NCBI GenBank assembly: GCA_965221785.1
Contig: CBDCSR010000002.1
Location: 992,001 to 1,056,000 of the forward strand
Direction of reading: 5' to 3'
DNA from: BD2-11 sp965221785
GTDB lineage: Bacteria; Gemmatimonadota; Gemmatimonadetes; Longimicrobiales; Gaopeijiaceae
DNA: 64,000 nucleotides
Shown here piece after piece: positions 60,394-64,000 of this stretch (position 1 is the first letter of the stretch; each line of letters opens with the position of its first letter). The notes beneath the pieces were generated by a model, which worked only from the letters and a program-made list of their open reading frames with translations, searched no databases and had not been told where the DNA came from. The translations under genes were made by a program, and so were the position numbers.

Positions 60394-61906
60394 GTTCCTG
60401 TCCCACGGAAAGGGATCGGCCAAGGCGGCGGCCGATTATCTCGTCGGCGAGCGCGACGCCGAGGGGCGGGAGCGCGAGGGCGTCGAGGTGCTGCGCGGGA
60501 ATCCGGAGATGGTCGCCGCCGTGGCCGACTCGCTCGACTTCGACCGCAAGTACAGGTCGGCCGTGATCGCGTGGGCGCCGGAGGACCGGCCGACCGATGA
60601 GCAGATCGAAGCCGTCCTCGACGAGTTCGAGAAGACGGCGTGGGCGGGGCTGGAGCCGGACCGCTACGCGTGGACGGCGGTTCTTCACCGCGAGCGCGGG
60701 GGCGGCGTCCACGCGCACATCCTCGCCGCGCAATGCGACCTCCAGACGGGCCGGAGCCTGAACATCGCGCCGCCCGGATGGCAGCGGACGTACGACCCGC
60801 TGCGCGACGCCTTCAACCACGAGCACGGCTGGAGCCGCCCCGACGATCCGGCGCGCGCGAGGGCGCAGCGGCCGGGCCACGTTGCCTACATCGAGGCGTC
60901 GAAGCTGCGGGCCGGGCTCGAACACGAGGCGGACCCGCGCACGCTGATCCGCGACTACCTCGTGCAGCGCGTCGAGCACGGCGCGGTCAAGGGCCGCGCC
61001 GACGTGGTCTCCGCCCTTGAGGATGTCGGTCTCGATGTGACGCGCCAGGGCAAGGACTACATCACCGCCCGCGATCCCGGTAGCGGGAAGCGGTGGCGGC
61101 TGAGGGGAGAACTGTATGAGCGAGACTTCGAGCCCGGGCGACTTGACCTCCCGGCTGAGGAGCAGGCTGGAAGCCGACCGGAGGCGGATCGAGGACGCAG
61201 CCGCGCGCGAGCTCGCGCGGCTTGGACAGAACTTGAGCGCCGTCGCAAGCGGCGCGCTGCGTTCCATCGAAGCCGATACGGTCGAGGCGACCGGGCGGAT
61301 GCGCGAGTTGCTGATGAGAGCCTGGCTCCGGCCCCTGATGGTCGGCATGAGCCTCTTTCTGGGTATCTGCGGCGGCAGCTGGGGAACGATGCACTGGCTG
61401 TCGAGGAGCATCGACGCCCGGTTCGAGACCTTGACGGAGGTGAACATACGGATTCACTGGGCGCGCGAGACGCTGGCGAAGATGCAGGAGACGACCTGGG
61501 GCGTCGAGTTGCGGGAGATCGGCGGGGAGCGGTACGCGGTGCTGCCCGCCGGCGCTCCGAGCCGACCGGCGTTCACGATGGACGGGCGGCCCTACTTGAA
61601 GCTGTCGAGAGAGTGAGGAGGAAGCTGCGTGACCGATTTGGAACGGCAGTTGACGGCCGCCTTCGAGAAGTTGTCCGGGCAGTACGAAACGGAACAGCGG
61701 CGGCACTCCGAACAGATCGAAGCCTTGCGGCAGCAGGTCGAAGCCTTGCAGCGGCAAGTCGAGCGGCTGAGAGAGCGGGTGACGGACTTGACCGGATCCT
61801 ACGGGACCTACGGCGCAGGGCGAGGCAGCAGGTGGAGATGACGAGGCGGCTGTTGGAGAAGACGAGGCCGCGCGGGCCGGACCGGGACTCCGGGCCGAGC
61901 CGCTGA
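60383..61906 (+). CDS. mobA: Relaxase/mobilization nuclease
   Basis: A 507-residue relaxase. The candidate nicking tyrosine is Tyr19 (AAADYLVGE), the same position as in ColE1 MbeA, and histidines 102, 110 and 112 (LHRERGGGVHAHIL) form the metal site. It nicks oriT and leads the strand into the recipient. The first ~245 residues are the clear relaxase. The C-terminal half is Arg/Asp-rich, and mobB and mobD lie nested in a different frame of it, as in ColE1. The ATG overlaps mobC. Confidence 0.9.
   Translation: MLVKFLSHGKGSAKAAADYLVGERDAEGREREGVEVLRGNPEMVAAVADSLDFDRKYRSAVIAWAPEDRPTDEQIEAVLDEFEKTAWAGLEPDRYAWTAVLHRERGGGVHAHILAAQCDLQTGRSLNIAPPGWQRTYDPLRDAFNHEHGWSRPDDPARARAQRPGHVAYIEASKLRAGLEHEADPRTLIRDYLVQRVEHGAVKGRADVVSALEDVGLDVTRQGKDYITARDPGSGKRWRLRGELYERDFEPGRLDLPAEEQAGSRPEADRGRSRARARAAWTELERRRKRRAAFHRSRYGRGDRADARVADESLAPAPDGRHEPLSGYLRRQLGNDALAVEEHRRPVRDLDGGEHTDSLGARDAGEDAGDDLGRRVAGDRRGAVRGAARRRSEPTGVHDGRAALLEAVERVRRKLRDRFGTAVDGRLREVVRAVRNGTAAALRTDRSLAAAGRSLAAASRAAERAGDGLDRILRDLRRRARQQVEMTRRLLEKTRPRGPDRDSGPSR
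61116..61616 (+). CDS. mobB: MobB-like mobilization protein, nested in mobA
   Basis: A 166-residue protein in another frame of mobA. It has a helical N-terminus (SRLRSRLEADRRRIEDAAAR), a transmembrane segment near residue 70 (LMVGMSLFLGICGGSWGTMHWL), and a C-terminus with GVELREIGGERYAVLPAG. By position and shape it resembles MbeB of ColE1 plasmids, a membrane-associated mobilization helper; sequence similarity cannot be judged by eye. Its stop is followed 12 nt later by mobD. Confidence 0.75.
   Translation: MSETSSPGDLTSRLRSRLEADRRRIEDAAARELARLGQNLSAVASGALRSIEADTVEATGRMRELLMRAWLRPLMVGMSLFLGICGGSWGTMHWLSRSIDARFETLTEVNIRIHWARETLAKMQETTWGVELREIGGERYAVLPAGAPSRPAFTMDGRPYLKLSRE
61629..61841 (+). 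CDS. mobD: MobD-like coiled-coil mobilization protein, nested in mobA
   Basis: A 70-residue protein, also nested in mobA, in the same frame as mobB. It is nearly all coiled coil (LERQLTAAFEKLSGQYETEQ, then QVEALQRQVERLRERVTDL). The form is like MbeD of ColE1, which begins MTELE-type and is coiled. The GTG start is taken from the natural N-terminus. Its role is to support mobilization. Confidence 0.75.
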   Translation: MTDLERQLTAAFEKLSGQYETEQRRHSEQIEALRQQVEALQRQVERLRERVTDLTGSYGTYGAGRGSRWR

Positions 61907-61917
61907 TCTCGGCGTCC

Positions 61918-62406
61918 TTACGCGCTCGCCATCGGTTCGAGGCTCTCAAGGAAAGCCCACGCGATGCACTGCTCCACTTCCCCCAGCCATTCGACGGCAT
62001 CCCCATGGACGGCCAGCGCCATCAGCAGGGCCATGATCACCCACGGGCCGTCCGGAGGGGCGCGGAGGGGGATCGGGTCGCATCCTTCCATCAACCCGGG
62101 GGCCGCCGCGACTGTCTCGCGCCATGCGCGCCGCGCGCCCAGGCCACCGCCCTCCGCCACCGCCAGCACCGCCACGGGCAACTCGTCGGGGGCAACGATC
62201 CGCGCTTGCAGGACGCGCGGGCCGTGCGGATGCGCGAGCACGTGCAGCCGCCACGGATCGTCCGGCCCCCGCAACGGCGCGGGGGTCTCGAACGCGGCCG
62301 CCCCCGCGATCAGCCGTCCGTAGGCGCGCGTCATGCCGTCGCTCATCCCGGAGCAATCCGATTGACGGTAGTAGCCCGTGTTCGCGTTCCAGTGTCCCAG
62401 CCTCAT
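61918..62406 (-). CDS. Unknown protein coupled to the HU-like gene
   Basis: A 162-residue protein with natural composition and no recognised domain. Blocks include AYGRLIAGAAAFETPAPLRG, WRLHVLAHPHGPRVLQARIV and VIMALLMALAVHGDAVEWL. Its ATG overlaps the stop of the HU-like gene as ATGA, so translation is coupled. It faces mobA tail to tail, 11 nt apart. Confidence 0.7.
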   Translation of the reverse strand: MRLGHWNANTGYYRQSDCSGMSDGMTRAYGRLIAGAAAFETPAPLRGPDDPWRLHVLAHPHGPRVLQARIVAPDELPVAVLAVAEGGGLGARRAWRETVAAAPGLMEGCDPIPLRAPPDGPWVIMALLMALAVHGDAVEWLGEVEQCIAWAFLESLEPMASA

Positions 62407-62720
62407 TCGAGAGATCCAGCAGCCGCGGAGGAGCGGTGCCCCCGGTCCACACGGCTGCGGAAGTGTCGCGACGGCTGGAAGACCGGCACGCTGCGGGCCG
62501 GAACCGCGACCCGCTCCCCGGTCCTGGGGTTGCGCCCCGTCCGGGCCTTGCGGTGACGCACCTTGAACGTCCCGAAGCCCCGGATCTCGATGCCCTCGCC
62601 GTCCACGAGCGCGTCCTGCACCGCGGCGAGAAAGGCGTCGATCACCAGCGCATAGTCTCTCCTGGTGATTCCTGGCCCGATCGCGTCGGCGACCCGCTCA
62701 ACGAGGTCTGCCTTGGTCAT
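62403..62720 (-). CDS. HU-family DNA-binding protein
   Basis: A 105-residue HU/IHF protein starting MTKADLVERVADAIGPG, with the signature GFGTFKVRHRKARTGRNPRTGE. A C-terminal extension of about 13 residues is Arg/Ser-rich. HU bends and coats DNA, and such copies on mobile elements may help recombination or replication. The start follows GGAAGAGG. The open frame is 47 codons longer, but the N-terminus of the family fixes the start. Confidence 0.92.
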   Translation of the reverse strand: MTKADLVERVADAIGPGITRRDYALVIDAFLAAVQDALVDGEGIEIRGFGTFKVRHRKARTGRNPRTGERVAVPARSVPVFQPSRHFRSRVDRGHRSSAAAGSLE

Positions 62721-63419
62721 CCCCTCTTCCTTGTCCGAAGTGTGGCCAAGTCTTGTCGTTCCACCGGGATAACCTAGCGAGGGACTCCTTGACGTGCTCA
62801 CGCCACCAAAGGGAATGCGTCGGCACCCCGGCCCGCGGGGCCGCGACCCCCGGCGTGGCACTCGTCCGCAGGTAACTGTTCGGTGAACCGTGGTCTCGAA
62901 CTCCTGAAGGGTTCGCCTTGATGGCGCTCCAGCAACCGACGAGCGCCCCTACTTCCACCTCCATCGGACAGCGGGCAGAGCGGAGACCGAGACCCGTGGT
63001 TCGGAACGATGTGGTCGGTTGGCCAAGCAGCGCATAGAGATTTCGCGGCCCGGAGAGCACCCTCGGCTGCTCCTGTCCGGGGCGATCCAGCCGCCGCCCC
63101 TGATGGATCAGCGGCAACACCGACCTAGTATGGCTTGCGCTGGAGGGAGGATGCCCGGCCGACCGTTTTTCCACGGGCTGACCGAACGGTTACTCCGAGA
63201 GCGTTCGAGAGCGTCGATCTACATCCCGTTCAGAAAACACGAACTGATAGGGGAACAACCTGCATAGGAGATCATATAACTTACGCAATAACAACATCTT
63301 ACAAAATATACTCCCATCGGGCCATGGGAGAGCCCGCCCCCAGAGCCTAACCTATCTGGGACTCGGCGCCGGGAGCCTCCCGGTGACACCGCGACTTCCT
63401 CCAGGGACGGAGGTTCTGG
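62721..63419. other. Intergenic stretch, no certain gene
   Basis: About 700 bases. Small open frames look doubtful, including one beginning at a TTG at 63019. An AT-rich patch at 63260-63310 stands out in the GC-rich surroundings; TTACGC 17 bp from AAATAT could be a promoter for the next gene. A short hairpin, TCCCAT...ATGGGA, is at 63312-63329. Confidence 0.5.
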
Positions 63420-63983
63420 TTGAACGAGATGGCGGAGCGCATCAGCCGACTGATGTCCGAGACCTCGATGATCGCCGCCAGCCTGGACACCCTCCTGCAC
63501 AGGCTCGGACGGGACGGGGAGGCGGAACCCGCGGCTCGGGAGGTTGTCGAGGCCGTCCTCCACCACCCCGACCGGTACCGCCTCCTCGATCCCATGCGGG
63601 GAGCGTGGACCGCCGGCAACCTGCACCAGTCGCCGGGACCTTACGCCGAGTTGCTCTCGGAGCAGTATCTCACGCCCTGCCCCTGGGTGGTCCTTCTTGA
63701 GACGGACGATCGGCGGTATATGCGCGGCGACCCCCTGGTGCGCTGGAACCACCGTACCCTCGCCTGTCTCGCCCGCAACCTGGATGTGAAGTCACCGTCC
63801 GCCGTCAACCGCTGGTTCCGACTGCTGAGGGAGCACCGGCGTCTGCGACGGCAACGCAACGCTGCCGGGATGCGGTTCGCCTATCCGTCCGCCGATCCGG
63901 GAACGAGGCGGAAGGTCCCGGCCCACCAGCCGTCTTCGGCATCGTCGTCCCGGAGACGGAAGCCGAAGGGCGCGGCCTCGTAG
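63420..63983 (+). CDS. Unknown protein at the right edge, possible winged helix
   Basis: A 187-residue protein. Residues about 110-142 (RTLACLARNLDVKSPSAVNRWFRLLREHRRL) look like a helix-turn-helix or winged helix, and the tail is basic and disordered. A TTG at 63420 with GGAGG upstream, or the ATG at 63429, starts it. The domain suggests DNA binding, perhaps replication or regulation of the element; no family is recognised. Confidence 0.65.
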   Translation: MNEMAERISRLMSETSMIAASLDTLLHRLGRDGEAEPAAREVVEAVLHHPDRYRLLDPMRGAWTAGNLHQSPGPYAELLSEQYLTPCPWVVLLETDDRRYMRGDPLVRWNHRTLACLARNLDVKSPSAVNRWFRLLREHRRLRRQRNAAGMRFAYPSADPGTRRKVPAHQPSSASSSRRRKPKGAAS

Positions 63984-64000
63984 GCGAAATCGCCTGACTC

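Noticed and set aside
63019..63267. 82-codon frame with TTG start in the right intergenic stretch
   Set aside because: No ribosome site, mixed composition and no recognisable motif; kept as noncoding.
1..64000. CRISPR arrays and rRNA genes
   Set aside because: No regularly spaced identical repeats with unique spacers were seen, and no rRNA-like sequence.

Overview
The window is GC-rich bacterial DNA. The first 44.7 kb is ordinary chromosome; the last 19 kb is accessory DNA of mobile or plasmid type. GTG and TTG starts are frequent, and many neighbours overlap by 4 nt (ATGA, GTGA, TTGA). Secreted beta-propellers, amidases and amidohydrolases sit beside a cdaA/ftsH/hpt/tilS housekeeping block. 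This fits a member of the Gemmatimonadota or a related phylum. That placement is an impression from gene style, not a phylogenetic result.

Region 1 (1-12.7 kb) carries mostly exported proteins: a partial coiled-coil protein, an NHL propeller, a lipoprotein amidase, a divergent gamma-glutamyltranspeptidase, a HAD phosphatase, an exported dihydropyrimidinase-like amidohydrolase, a lipoprotein cyclophilin, an unknown secreted protein and a PQQ-type sugar dehydrogenase. Together they suggest periplasmic scavenging of peptides, amides, cyclic ureides and sugars.

Region 2 (12.7-44.7 kb) is almost entirely minus-strand housekeeping. It runs from mutS2 through dnaG, recJ, rsmD and coaD, then an RsbW/RsbU/STAS partner-switching set, rsmA and an exonuclease. 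A fatty-acid and branched-chain carbon cluster follows (thiolase, 3-hydroxyacyl-CoA dehydrogenase, acyl-CoA dehydrogenase, leucine dehydrogenase, with bioY). After that come glyA, nnr, thiL, plsC, eno and ftsB, a tRNA with anticodon CAU and its terminator, and tilS, hpt, ftsH and cdaA.

Region 3 (44.7-48.9 kb) begins with four 10-bp-phased repeats and a P4-type integrase. It continues with a HEPN-domain protein and a DUF2513-like protein, and resembles the entry end of an island.

Region 4 (48.8-58.9 kb) is the most striking part. A single polypeptide joins a sensor kinase to a PhoB-type response regulator. Next is a Cre-like tyrosine recombinase gene bracketed by two near-perfect palindromes whose asymmetric cores point in opposite directions. 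The right palindrome ends 38 bp before a 2060-residue surface protein built from FN3 and Calx-beta repeats. I read this as a self-inverting cassette that could switch the giant surface protein on and off.

Region 5 (58.8-64 kb) holds a hairpin-rich non-coding stretch, a small HTH and AlpA-like pair, a candidate oriT, a ColE1-style mobilization module (mobC and mobA with mobB and mobD nested in another frame of mobA), an HU-like protein coupled to an unknown gene, and an unknown gene at the right edge. It looks like an integrated mobilizable element.
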